From Pirellulaceae bacterium (GTDB lineage Bacteria > Planctomycetota > Planctomycetia > Pirellulales > Pirellulaceae), in NCBI GenBank assembly GCA_020852965.1, contig JADYZV010000111.1:1-64000 (forward strand): a DNA stretch of 64,000 bases, given 5' to 3'. Within the stretch, counting starts at the first letter, position 1. Every line of letters starts with the position of its first letter. Shown here one piece after another: positions 34,676 through 43,628 of the stretch. Made by a program: the position numbers and the translations under genes. Under the pieces are notes generated by a model. It was not told the origin of the DNA. It did no database searches and saw nothing but the letters and a program-made list of their open reading frames with translations.

Positions 34676-37600
34676 ATGAGCTATTGGCGAGTCTGTTTCG
34701 CTTTGCTGAATACTTGCCTACTGCTGTTGCCTGCGACCACGGGTACGGCGCAATTGCTCCCGCCCGTGCATCGCCAGCCGCAGTACTCGGCCAAGGATGC
34801 CCGTGTGCTGCTCAGCGACGAGGCGATTGCGTTGGCCCGCGGCTATATGGAGCAGTACGCCGAGGCGCGGGCGATCGCCAAGGGCATCGTGAGCCAAGCC
34901 GACGAGTGGCTGGCCTGGGACGACGCGGCGCTACGGGCGCTGGTGACGACGGCCGATGTGCCTCGTGCCTTTAATGTGGGCACTGCAGGCTGCCCCAAGT
35001 GCGGACAGGAGATTTACGCCCATGGCGGTACCTATCCTTGGATTATTGATCCCAAGCGGCCATTTACCGTCCAGTGCCCCGTAGATGGCTCGGTCTATCC
35101 GAGCAACGGCTTTGCCGCCCACTATGCTGCGGGGCTCCCTAAGGACGCCGCGCTGGCCGGCGATCACGCCGATGGAGGGCGCGGGTGGGTAGGGCCCACG
35201 GGTGAAAGGTATTGGTTCGTCGCGTACGCTAATCACTGGACTTGGCAGACACATATCATACCGGCGGCGAGGAATTTGGCGCGGGCTTATATCCTGACCG
35301 GCGACAAACGGTATGGAAGGAAGGCGGCTATCCTGCTCGACCGAATCGCGGAGGTCTATCCAAATATGGATTACCATTCCCAATCGCGCTACGGAGAGCT
35401 GCAGGCCGAGCGAGGCAGTCGGTATGAAGGCAAGATCCTCAATGCGATTTGGGAGTCAAACGTGCTCACCGATTTAGCCGAAGCCTACGATTATTCGTGG
35501 GAATGCATAGACGACAACACCGTGATGGGAAAGAGCGCGGAGCAGGTGCGGGCCAATATTGAGGCAAACCTCTTGGAAGAGGGGATCGAGGCCTACTTCG
35601 AAAACAAGATTTCGGGCAACTTCGGGATGCACCAGAAGGCGCTTGTTTACGCGGGCTTAGTGCGGCAGTACGGCCCACAGAAAGAATGGTTTGATAGCTT
35701 GTTACTCGACGCGGGAGCCGATGATCGACGAACCGGCTTCCACTACGCACTTTACAATTTGGTCTACCGCGACGGCACACCGTACGAGACCGCGCCGGGC
35801 TACAACTTCTCCTGGGTTCAGAACCTGACTACGATCGCCGATGCGCTGCGCAGGGCTGGGTATGAAGTGCATCGCATCCCGAAGATGCGGCGACTCTACG
35901 ACGCGGTCCTGGATGTGGTGAACATTGGTGCTCATACGCCTGCGGTGGGCGACAGCAGTTCGGTCCGTGGCGGTTTAGTAGGCCAAAATGCCTCTGTATA
36001 TCAAAGCGCCTATCGCGTCTATGGCGACCCAAGGTATCGCGCCCATCTGGCCTCCTTTGGGGCAGTTGGACCCGGCGGCCTGCGAGACTTTGACTCGCTG
36101 TTCCACCCCCTCGTCGAGCCCTTGCAGACCAGCGAGGCTCAGCTCCCGCCACCCCGCTCCCGTATTCTGGACGGCTACGGCATGGCCATCCTGAATAACC
36201 CGTCCGATAGTATTGCGCTGTCGCTCTACTACGGCTACCGTGGTGGTCATGGACACTACGATCGCCTGCACTTCGACCTCTTCGCCTATGGAATACCCCT
36301 TACGCCCGATACTGGGTATCCGGATTTCATGAACGCCTACGTCCCCGGCATCTACACCTGGAGCAAGAATACGATTGCCCACAATACGGTGACCGTCGAT
36401 GCTTCGCGGCAGCAGAACAATCAACCTGGGGCGGTCGCGCTGTTCGTCGATGCGGAGTTTGCTCGAGCTCTGGATGTGGACGCCGCTGAAACCTATGACG
36501 CAACTTCGATGTATCGGCGGCAAATGCTGATGGTCGATAGCGACGAGACTCATAGCTACGTCATCGACGCCTTTTCAACACTTGGTGGCGAGCAGCGAGA
36601 CTACAGCTTGCATGGCCCCATTGGCGAATTCGAAACGCTTGGCGGTAGCTGGTCAGAGCCGGCCCCAGGTACGCTGGCCGGAGCGTCCGTGCCGCTGGGC
36701 GAAATCTACGACGACGCCAAGCTGGCCGCGCAGGATTTCAACGGTAGCTACGCGTCGTACAGCGGCTCGGGCTTTCAGCATCTGCACGCCGTGCAGCGCC
36801 TCGAGGCGGGTAGCGCCCTGGTGGAATGGAGGCCGACGGCAAATGAACAGGCGCGGCTGCGCATCCACGCCCTGAGCGACCATCAGAATATCATGCTGGC
36901 TCGCGCCCAGGTTTCTCCGGTTAAGCAAAAGGACGAACTAACCTACCTCATCCTCCGCGATCAGGGCACCAGCACCGCCTCACGCTTTGTCACGCTGCTG
37001 GAACCCAGCAGCAAGATCGCGCCACTGGTGGCCAGTGCGAAGTCGCAACCGCTGAGTGCCGGGGAGGGAGTTGCCATTTCCGTCGCGCTGGTAGATGCCG
37101 CTTCATCGCGACGCGATCTCATTGTCATCAACGCCAATGCAGGGTCCACAGTGCGTCTAGCGGATGGTTCGTTAGAGACGGACGCGGCCTTTGCCATACT
37201 CCGCTTCGAAGGCGAAATTTTGCGTCGAGTGTGGTTTGCTGGCGGCGAGCTGCTCCGCGCTGGAGAAGACAACTGGCGGCACTCACCTCAACTGCTAGGA
37301 TCGGTCACTGGCATCGATGCAGAACTGAATGCGGTTTTCATCGCCGCCCAGGGAACTCCGCCCGATCCCGAATCGTTAGTGGGGCAGGCCGTCCATTTCT
37401 CCAACGCCTCCCGACGCACTACGCACACTGTGATCGCTGCGGAACTAACCAGCCAAGGTGTGCGTTTGACCCTCCGCGACGACCTCCGCGTGGGACGACT
37501 GCGCCTCGATGCCGTCGCGGCTGAGCAGCTCACCTCATCGACGGGACTTGCCTTCGCTCCGGTCTATCGAGGACGTTATGCAGCCAGCGATGACCTGCGA

Positions 37601-37786
37601 TCCATCGTGCCTGTCGACAACGTGCACAGCGGCAGAATTCAGTTGGCAGAGCCCTTGAGTGAAGAGGCCCAGGAACACTTCCGAGCTGCCAAGGACGCCT
37701 GGATCTTGGACGTCGGACCGGGTGACCGACTGAGCATTACACCGGTAACCACATTAGAATTGGAAGCAGAACCCCACAACGAATGA
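34676..37786 (+). CDS. Secreted heparinase II/III-like polysaccharide lyase
   Basis: 1036 residues from the ATG at 34676 (MSYWRVCFALLNTCLLLLPATTGTAQ, signal peptide), fixed by the GAAGGAG site upstream. An N-terminal zinc-ribbon-like pair (CPKCGQEIY..., PFTVQCPVDGSVYPSNGF) is followed by the (alpha/alpha) toroid (HWTWQTHIIPAARNLARAYILTGDKRYG, NFGMHQKALVYAGLVRQYG, DGTPYETAPGYNFSW). The heparinase II/III beta-sandwich is then seen: YGYRGGHGHYDRLHFDLFAYGIPLTPDTGYPD and WSKNTIAHNTVTVDASRQQ. His/Tyr/Asn residues expected for beta-elimination are present. It would cleave a uronic-acid polysaccharide; substrate not deducible. The downstream sulfatase on the same strand suggests a sulfated substrate. 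Confidence 0.9.
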   Translation: MSYWRVCFALLNTCLLLLPATTGTAQLLPPVHRQPQYSAKDARVLLSDEAIALARGYMEQYAEARAIAKGIVSQADEWLAWDDAALRALVTTADVPRAFNVGTAGCPKCGQEIYAHGGTYPWIIDPKRPFTVQCPVDGSVYPSNGFAAHYAAGLPKDAALAGDHADGGRGWVGPTGERYWFVAYANHWTWQTHIIPAARNLARAYILTGDKRYGRKAAILLDRIAEVYPNMDYHSQSRYGELQAERGSRYEGKILNAIWESNVLTDLAEAYDYSWECIDDNTVMGKSAEQVRANIEANLLEEGIEAYFENKISGNFGMHQKALVYAGLVRQYGPQKEWFDSLLLDAGADDRRTGFHYALYNLVYRDGTPYETAPGYNFSWVQNLTTIADALRRAGYEVHRIPKMRRLYDAVLDVVNIGAHTPAVGDSSSVRGGLVGQNASVYQSAYRVYGDPRYRAHLASFGAVGPGGLRDFDSLFHPLVEPLQTSEAQLPPPRSRILDGYGMAILNNPSDSIALSLYYGYRGGHGHYDRLHFDLFAYGIPLTPDTGYPDFMNAYVPGIYTWSKNTIAHNTVTVDASRQQNNQPGAVALFVDAEFARALDVDAAETYDATSMYRRQMLMVDSDETHSYVIDAFSTLGGEQRDYSLHGPIGEFETLGGSWSEPAPGTLAGASVPLGEIYDDAKLAAQDFNGSYASYSGSGFQHLHAVQRLEAGSALVEWRPTANEQARLRIHALSDHQNIMLARAQVSPVKQKDELTYLILRDQGTSTASRFVTLLEPSSKIAPLVASAKSQPLSAGEGVAISVALVDAASSRRDLIVINANAGSTVRLADGSLETDAAFAILRFEGEILRRVWFAGGELLRAGEDNWRHSPQLLGSVTGIDAELNAVFIAAQGTPPDPESLVGQAVHFSNASRRTTHTVIAAELTSQGVRLTLRDDLRVGRLRLDAVAAEQLTSSTGLAFAPVYRGRYAASDDLRSIVPVDNVHSGRIQLAEPLSEEAQEHFRAAKDAWILDVGPGDRLSITPVTTLELEAEPHNE

Positions 37787-38040
37787 GGGTGAGCGGCAAC
37801 AGCACTAAGCAACAAAGCCTGGATGCCAAAAAACACATCGACATCGCTACGCGTTGAGAGGTTCTCGAAAAACGCTTTGGCATTTTGCATCGAGTCGCTG
37901 CAGTCGCCAGACAAACACTCCGATCGTTTCTTAGCACCACCAAAACCACTCGGCCAACCTGCTGCGCGAATCGATTTTCCCCAAGGGACGACGAGATGCT
38001 CAGGGGGGAGTGTCGAGCCTGGTCGGCAATCAGCTAAAGT

Positions 38041-39477
38041 ATGATTCAAATGAAATTCAATTGTTACAAATTCGTCGTCGCGTTGCTGTGTGGATGCTGG
38101 TTGTCTGTGCATGCCGTGGGGGCACAGCCTAATGTCGTCATCCTGTTAGCGGATGATCTGGGCTGGAATGCAGTCGGCTACCATTCGAATTGGGCGGAAA
38201 CGCCTAACATCGACAGTCTAGCCAGCCAAGGTATCGAGTTGGATCGATTCTATGTGGCACCGATGTGTACTCCGACGCGGGCCGGGTTGTTGACTGGGCG
38301 GTATCCAATCCGCTTCGGATTGGCGCGTTCCGTGATTCCACCTTACCGCAATTTTGGTTTGCCGGTTGAAGAACGCACACTCGCCGATGCGCTCGCCGAT
38401 GCGGGATACAATCATCGAGGCATCTTTGGTAAGTGGCATCTTGGGCATCACCAAGCAAAGTGGCATCCGCTGGCTCGAGGTTTCACTCACTTCGAAGGCC
38501 ACTACAACGGTGCCATCGACTACTTCGATTTGACTCGTGATGGGGAGCGCGACTGGCATGTCGACAACGAACCGTCCAACAAGCAGGGCTATGCGACAGA
38601 TCTGATCGCCGATGCTGCCTGCAATTTTATTCGCCAAGCCGCCGCTGGTGACGCACCCTACTTTTGCTACGTGCCGTTTGGTGCACCCCATTCACCATTC
38701 CAGGCTAAGCCGGAGGATATCGCGCGCTATGCCAAAGATGAAAACGCCAACCGCGAAGATATCCTGAAGGCGATGATTTGGAGCATGGATCAAGGCATTG
38801 GGAGGATTCTTAAAACGATCACAGAATCTGGCGAAGAAGACAACACACAGGTGTGGTTCATGAGTGATAATGGCGGAGTCAGAGAATTCAAGAGCAACAA
38901 TCAACCGTTACGCGGCAGTAAATTGACCACTTTCGAAGGGGGCATTCGCGTGGCTGCGTGCGTCCGCTGGCCGGCACAGTGGCAAGGTGGACGTAAACTA
39001 GAAGACATGCTGGGCTATATCGACGTTATGCCCACTGTGTTAGCCAGCGCGGGAATGGATCCCGCCGCCGGACAGGCCGCCGGACATGAGCTGGATGGTG
39101 TCAATTTGTGCGATCTACTGGCGGGCTCCGACAAACTTCTCCCGCAACGCGATTGGTATTCGTATCACGGTCAAAGTGGTCCCGATTCTGAGACAATCGC
39201 CATCCACACTGCGCACTGGAAGCTGATCGTGAACGGACCCGACATTCGCTCGAGGACAATCACAGCTCAACACCAGACCTGGCTTTACAAATTGCCGGAC
39301 GACTTGTTGGAAAAACACAATGTCGCGGCAGAGCATCCGGAAGTTGTCAATGAATTATTTGAAAAATTGATCGCTCATCGCAAGCTGCAGCCCGCCAACG
39401 GGGTGCTCCCCTACAACGTTGGTGGTAAGGGGTTCACACCATGGAAGGACTGGCGCATTCCGCCGCCGAGCAATTAG
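38041..39477 (+). CDS. Secreted arylsulfatase-type sulfatase
   Basis: 478 residues. Signal peptide to about residue 28 (VHAVGAQ), then PNVVILLADDLGWNAVGYHSNWAETPNIDSLASQGIELDRFYV. The formylglycine motif is canonical, Cys76-Thr-Pro-Thr-Arg80, in MCTPTRAGLLTGRYPIRFGL. Metal and substrate residues include GKWHLGHH, APHSPF and the SDNGG block. The GKWHLGH pattern and length fit family S1 sulfatases acting on carbohydrates. It lies 254 bases downstream of the heparinase-like gene, in the same direction; the gap holds nothing I can identify. A formylglycine-generating enzyme is needed from elsewhere. Confidence 0.95.
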   Translation: MIQMKFNCYKFVVALLCGCWLSVHAVGAQPNVVILLADDLGWNAVGYHSNWAETPNIDSLASQGIELDRFYVAPMCTPTRAGLLTGRYPIRFGLARSVIPPYRNFGLPVEERTLADALADAGYNHRGIFGKWHLGHHQAKWHPLARGFTHFEGHYNGAIDYFDLTRDGERDWHVDNEPSNKQGYATDLIADAACNFIRQAAAGDAPYFCYVPFGAPHSPFQAKPEDIARYAKDENANREDILKAMIWSMDQGIGRILKTITESGEEDNTQVWFMSDNGGVREFKSNNQPLRGSKLTTFEGGIRVAACVRWPAQWQGGRKLEDMLGYIDVMPTVLASAGMDPAAGQAAGHELDGVNLCDLLAGSDKLLPQRDWYSYHGQSGPDSETIAIHTAHWKLIVNGPDIRSRTITAQHQTWLYKLPDDLLEKHNVAAEHPEVVNELFEKLIAHRKLQPANGVLPYNVGGKGFTPWKDWRIPPPSN

Positions 39478-39680
39478 CAATACTTAGTAATACTGTCCGC
39501 GTTTCAACGATCCTCGAACGGAAGCCGATTCCAAAAAAAATCGATGTGGTGCAAGTGCTGTATGGCCAAAGCAGTACTCACTACCAACGCTTGAGTTGCC
39601 TGCTGAATGAATCGTGAGCGGGAAAAGGTCGAAGGGAGCATGGCGGCATGTCCAATTCTGGTCGGCGCTGCGTTCCTGGA

Positions 39681-39873
39681 GTAGGCTCGTAACGAGTACC
39701 GCGAGTTACGGCACGGGCGGCGAGAGCGGATTGCTTCGCGCGAGTATTCGCACCAGCTTCATGTGGCCAACCTCATGAGCGGTAACACCAGAAATCGCTC
39801 GAAAAGCGCTCACGCGGCCTATGGATGATTTGCTTCGGTCTGCCGTAACTCGCGGTACTCGTTACGAGCCTAC
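39681..39873. repeat. 193-bp GTAGGCTCGTAACGAG inverted-repeat element, copy 3
   Basis: Same arms as at 20163 and 30477; same orientation as copy 1 (CACGGGC left, TTTGCTTCGGTCTG right) and the same left flank TCCTGGA. The interior is 32 bases shorter. It lies in the 411-base gap between the convergent sulfatase and small secreted protein genes and could act as a bidirectional terminator. The rest of the gap is featureless. Confidence 0.85.
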
Positions 39874-39888
39874 ATAATGAGTGACGAA

Positions 39889-40275
39889 CTACCACGGAGC
39901 GCGAACGGGATAGACGCCGAATTGGTTGGTGTTACTGGGCCAGCGTGGAGTGGCATAGAAGGCACCGCCCGCAGATGGAATGGCCGCAGCACCGAACTGA
40001 TGATAGATGGGAGTCATGGTGTTCTGTGACACACCCCACGAATAATTCTGTTGGGTAACACTTACCGGTGGAACAACCAAGGCGGTTGGCTGTCCGTAGG
40101 GCAAGTAATAGTACTGGCCATGCCAGGGTTGTCCGGCGGCCGCTTGTTGTGCCCAAGCGTCACCGCGTGTGGCGGGGCTGAGTCCCAGAACGCGTGAGAG
40201 TGGTCTTTCGGCCAGCGCGGCCGTTTGCAGGGCCATACAAGCAACGAGGGCACCGAGCAGAATACGGATGTTCAT
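39889..40275 (-). CDS. Small secreted protein
   Basis: 128 residues. Signal peptide MNIRILLGALVACMALQTAALA with AERPLS following. The mature part is rich in Pro, Tyr, Gln, Trp and small residues (QPWHGQYYYLPYGQPTALVVPPVSV), with low complexity and no known domain. A similar composition is seen in the protein just upstream, and the two likely form a unit (33-base gap). Envelope or surface role inferred only from the signal peptide. Confidence 0.75.
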   Translation of the reverse strand: MNIRILLGALVACMALQTAALAERPLSRVLGLSPATRGDAWAQQAAAGQPWHGQYYYLPYGQPTALVVPPVSVTQQNYSWGVSQNTMTPIYHQFGAAAIPSAGGAFYATPRWPSNTNQFGVYPVRAPW

Positions 40276-40308
40276 GGAACTGGATTCCTTATGGAAGGGA
40301 ACGGTAGT

Positions 40309-40674
40309 TTACGGACGGGGGAGCATCGAGCCCATTTTGCTGGAGATGATTCCCTGTAGCGATGGTGAGTAGCGAATCCTAGTACTGTTCAGCCCGCGCC
40401 CGTTGTCGTAGTAGCTGTGATAGCGGCGGTGATGAGTGTACATCATTTCGTGTGGATAGAGCGGTTGATAGGTGTAGTAGGTATGTCCGACCCAAGCTGG
40501 TGTCGGGACGGGGGCCACGTACATTTCGGCGGTCGCTTGGTTGGCGTAGCCTTGCGTATATTGATTGGCGAACAACTGCGGTGCATTTGCATAGTAGTCT
40601 TGGGCAGCGGCAGACTGAGTCCAACCGAGGACGGCCAAGGCTATCAAGCTAAAAAAGCTGCTACGTACGATCAT
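40309..40674 (-). CDS. Small secreted Tyr/His-rich protein
   Basis: 121 residues from the ATG at 40672-40674 (MIVRSSFFSLIALAVLGWTQSAAAQ), with GGAAGGAAC upstream; the longer frame to 40728 is not needed. The mature region is Tyr-rich (DYYANAPQLFANQYTQGYAN, HTYYTYQPLYPHEMMYTHHRRYHSYYDNGRG) and ends in a basic segment. No known domain. Paired with the small secreted protein downstream. Confidence 0.77.
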   Translation of the reverse strand: MIVRSSFFSLIALAVLGWTQSAAAQDYYANAPQLFANQYTQGYANQATAEMYVAPVPTPAWVGHTYYTYQPLYPHEMMYTHHRRYHSYYDNGRGLNSTRIRYSPSLQGIISSKMGSMLPRP

Positions 40675-41086
40675 GGTTTGTGTTCCTTCCGTGGGGTCTT
40701 CCATCACCAAGCCTGGTGACGCATCCAATCGGCACCACCTAGGCGAACGATCGGAATTTACCCCCGCTGCGATTGATTGTAAGTTAGTGAGCTTAGGCCA
40801 AGTTGCCTAACCAGCATATCTCCCGCTATGCCTACCCTGGCTAATCAGATTACTCAACTCAGTCAACCGGACTTGACGCAATCGGGTAAACTGGAAAAGC
40901 TATCCCTGTTATCATAATCGCAGCTCGCCAGTTTCACAGCTTTGCACAGCTTCAACAGTCGATAGTGGAAGTCCACCGTCTGGCGACGGTGGCTGCATTG
41001 ATTTTCAAGCGGCTGGCGACAGTAGTTACAGTGTTTCCCACCGTCTGGCGACGGTGGCTATAGGGTTTAGGAGGAAAAGGACTCAG
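40675..41086. other. Divergent region before the topoisomerase pair
   Basis: Separates the leftward small secreted proteins from the rightward topoisomerase genes and must hold promoters for both. No strong promoter pair is evident. The right third carries hairpin repeats (40973-41057), and AGGAGG at about 41069-41074 is the ribosome binding site of the A subunit. Confidence 0.5.
40973..41057. repeat. CCACCGTCTGGCGACGGTGG hairpins
   Basis: The 20-base hairpin CCACCGTCTGGCGACGGTGG occurs perfectly at 40973-40992 and 41038-41057, with a degraded copy between (about 41009-41028). A related hairpin is at 61681-61700. The last copy lies just before the ribosome binding site of the topoisomerase A subunit, so it would be in its 5' leader. 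Confidence 0.8.
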
Positions 41087-43561
41087 ATGCCAAAGCGCTC
41101 GGGAGCTGGAGGAAAACCAGGAAAGAACGGCTCGCAGCCCGGCAAGAGGCGGGGCAAAGGGGGCGGGGCAACCTCCGACATGTTTGCCAATATCGAACGC
41201 CAACAGATCGAGCCAATTGCGCTGCGCGACGCGGCCCAGGAACGTTATCTCAACTACTCGCTTTCCGTCATTACCAGCCGTGCGCTCCCTGACGTGCGCG
41301 ACGGCCTCAAACCGGTGCAACGGCGGATCCTGTTTGCCATGAGCCAGCTTGGCATCACCGCAGATGCCAAGCCGCGCAAGTGCATGTTTGTATGCGGTAA
41401 CGTCACTGGTAACTATCACCCGCACGGTGACGTATCCGTCTACGATGCGTTGGTGCGCATGGCTCAACCCTGGGCGATGCGCGAGCCTCTGATCGATGGG
41501 ATTGGCAATTTCGGTTCAATCGACGGTGACAACCCTGCCGCACCGCGTTACACCGAATGTCGCATGACGGCAGCCGCGTCCGAATTGCTACGCGACTTGG
41601 GGAGCCAGATCGTCCCGCACAAGGCCAACTACGACAATTCGCGCCAAGAACCCGTTGTACTGCCGAGTCGGCTGCCGAATATGTTGGTCAACGGCTCGAC
41701 GGGAATCGCGGTGGGGATGGCTACCAACATTCCACCGCACAATTTGGGCGAAGTCTGCCGCGCGCTGCTCAAGCTGCTGAATGATCCGGAGATCAAAGAC
41801 TACCAGTTGGTCGCCAATGACGCCGTGCAGGGGCCCGATTTCCCAACCGGCGGCCAGATCATCAACACCAAAGAAGAGCTGCGCGAGATCTATCGAATCG
41901 GACAAGGCTGCGTCAAATTGCGTGGCACAACCATAACGGTCAGCGATGACCGCGGTGGCAAGACGCTGCAAATCACCTCGATCCCCTACGCCGTCAACAA
42001 GTCGGTGTTGGTCGAGCGAATTGCTGAAATCGTGATGAGCAGCAAGATGCCACTGATCGAGGATGTGCGAGATTTGTCGACCGAAGACATTCGCATCGAT
42101 TTGCCGTTGCGTAAAGACGCCGATGTCGCGAAGGTGCTTGCCTACCTTTACAAGCACACGCCATTACAGACCAATTTCAATGTCAACATGACGTGTCTGG
42201 TCCCCACCGAGAATCCCGAAGTGGGGCGTCCCGAGCGATTGGGATTGAAGGAGGTTCTGTGGCACTTCTTGCATTTCCGTCTGCAAGTGGTCACGGCGCG
42301 ATTGGAGCACGAATTGGCCGTGCTACTGCGCCGCATGCATATCCTCGAAGGTTTTGTACTGATCTTCGATGCGCTCGATGAAATTATCAAGATCATTCGC
42401 GCTTCGGATGGCAAAGCCGACGCGGCTGACAAGATCATGAAACGCTTTCCCGCAGCCAAAGGTGGCTTGGACGCCGAGCAGACCGATGCCATCCTCGAAT
42501 TAAAGCTATATCGCTTGGCCAAGCTCGAAATCAACTTGATCCAAGATGAGCTGCGCGAGAAACAAAAGCGTGCACGGCAGATCGAGAAGCTGCTCAAAGA
42601 GAATACCGACGACACGATCAACTCAGGGCGCTGGATGATTGTCCGCGAGGAGATCGAAGGGCTGATCACCACCTACGGCAAGACCAAGACTGGTGCTCGT
42701 CGCTCCGAGATAATCACCGTCGAAGAAGAAACCGAGTACTCGGCGGAAGACTTTATCGTTGCTGAGGATTGCAATGTGTTGGTATCGACCGACGGCTGGG
42801 TCAAACGCCAACGTCAGATAGCTGACCCCAGCAAAAGCCGTATGCGCGAGGGAGACGGAGTGCTGGCCTGCGTGGCCGGTTCAACTCGGACTTCGATCGC
42901 ATTCTTCTCTTCCTTCGGCGTCTGCTACACCACGCGGATGGTCGATATTCCCGCATCGACGGGTTACGGCGAGCCGATTCAAAAACTGTTTAAAATGAAA
43001 GATGGTGAACGGATCGTGTCGGCATTGTCGCTCGATCCACGCGTGATCGGCAATATCGCCGAAGATCCTAAACGCCCTGATTACTGTCCAGAGATTCACG
43101 GTTTTGCGGCTACGAGCAACGGCTTTGCGCTCCGCTTCGGACTGGAACAATTTGCCGAACCGTCGACGCGCAGCGGTCGTCGCTTCGCACGCGTGGTTCC
43201 AGGCAGTGAAGTTGTGGGAGTCGTTCCCGTCACTGGCAGCGAAACGATACTGGCAATATCCGCCGACTGTCGCGCGATGGTTTGTCCGGCGGAAGAGATA
43301 AACTATTTGTCCGGGGCTGGCAAAGGGGTAACGCTGGTCAAGCTGGCCAAAACCGATCGCTTGCTAGGCTTTAAGGCTTCCACGGGCGATCGCGATCTGA
43401 TGGTTGTCGAAACCAATCGCGGCGCAAAGAAGACGATTTCGACGGTCAAGTACCGGACCACTTCGCGCGGTGGTCGCGGCATCGAGATTCAAAAGAACGG
43501 CAAGATCAAAACGATCATCGCGCTCCCACCCGGTGCGCCCGAACCGCTAGATGAAGAGTGA
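41087..43561 (+). CDS. gyrA: Type IIA topoisomerase subunit A (GyrA/ParC family)
   Basis: 824 residues from the ATG at 41087, preceded by TAGGAGGAAAAGG. A basic, Gly-rich N-terminal tail of about 30 residues precedes the core. Breakage-reunion domain: RALPDVRDGLKPVQRRILFAM, GNVTGNYHPHGDVSVYDALVRMAQ, GNFGSIDGDNPAAPRYTECRM with the catalytic Tyr after Arg, and LPNMLVNGSTGIAVGMATNIPPHN. A coiled coil and a six-bladed C-terminal domain follow. The quinolone-binding Ser83 position (E. coli GyrA numbering) is Val (GDVSVYD). No canonical QRRGGKG box is seen near the first blade; TSRGGRG occurs near the C-terminus. Whether it acts as gyrase or topoisomerase IV is undecided. The B subunit gene follows 67 bases later. 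Confidence 0.92.
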   Translation: MPKRSGAGGKPGKNGSQPGKRRGKGGGATSDMFANIERQQIEPIALRDAAQERYLNYSLSVITSRALPDVRDGLKPVQRRILFAMSQLGITADAKPRKCMFVCGNVTGNYHPHGDVSVYDALVRMAQPWAMREPLIDGIGNFGSIDGDNPAAPRYTECRMTAAASELLRDLGSQIVPHKANYDNSRQEPVVLPSRLPNMLVNGSTGIAVGMATNIPPHNLGEVCRALLKLLNDPEIKDYQLVANDAVQGPDFPTGGQIINTKEELREIYRIGQGCVKLRGTTITVSDDRGGKTLQITSIPYAVNKSVLVERIAEIVMSSKMPLIEDVRDLSTEDIRIDLPLRKDADVAKVLAYLYKHTPLQTNFNVNMTCLVPTENPEVGRPERLGLKEVLWHFLHFRLQVVTARLEHELAVLLRRMHILEGFVLIFDALDEIIKIIRASDGKADAADKIMKRFPAAKGGLDAEQTDAILELKLYRLAKLEINLIQDELREKQKRARQIEKLLKENTDDTINSGRWMIVREEIEGLITTYGKTKTGARRSEIITVEEETEYSAEDFIVAEDCNVLVSTDGWVKRQRQIADPSKSRMREGDGVLACVAGSTRTSIAFFSSFGVCYTTRMVDIPASTGYGEPIQKLFKMKDGERIVSALSLDPRVIGNIAEDPKRPDYCPEIHGFAATSNGFALRFGLEQFAEPSTRSGRRFARVVPGSEVVGVVPVTGSETILAISADCRAMVCPAEEINYLSGAGKGVTLVKLAKTDRLLGFKASTGDRDLMVVETNRGAKKTISTVKYRTTSRGGRGIEIQKNGKIKTIIALPPGAPEPLDEE

Positions 43562-43628
43562 GAATGTAGCACGGTGGTCCCCACCGTGCTACCTAACAGA
43601 TACGTATAGCACAATTCAAGGATTGTAA

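Noticed and set aside
37737..38112. Minus-strand ORFs between the heparinase-like gene and the sulfatase
   Set aside because: They overlap both neighbouring genes, lack ribosome binding sites and carry no motif.
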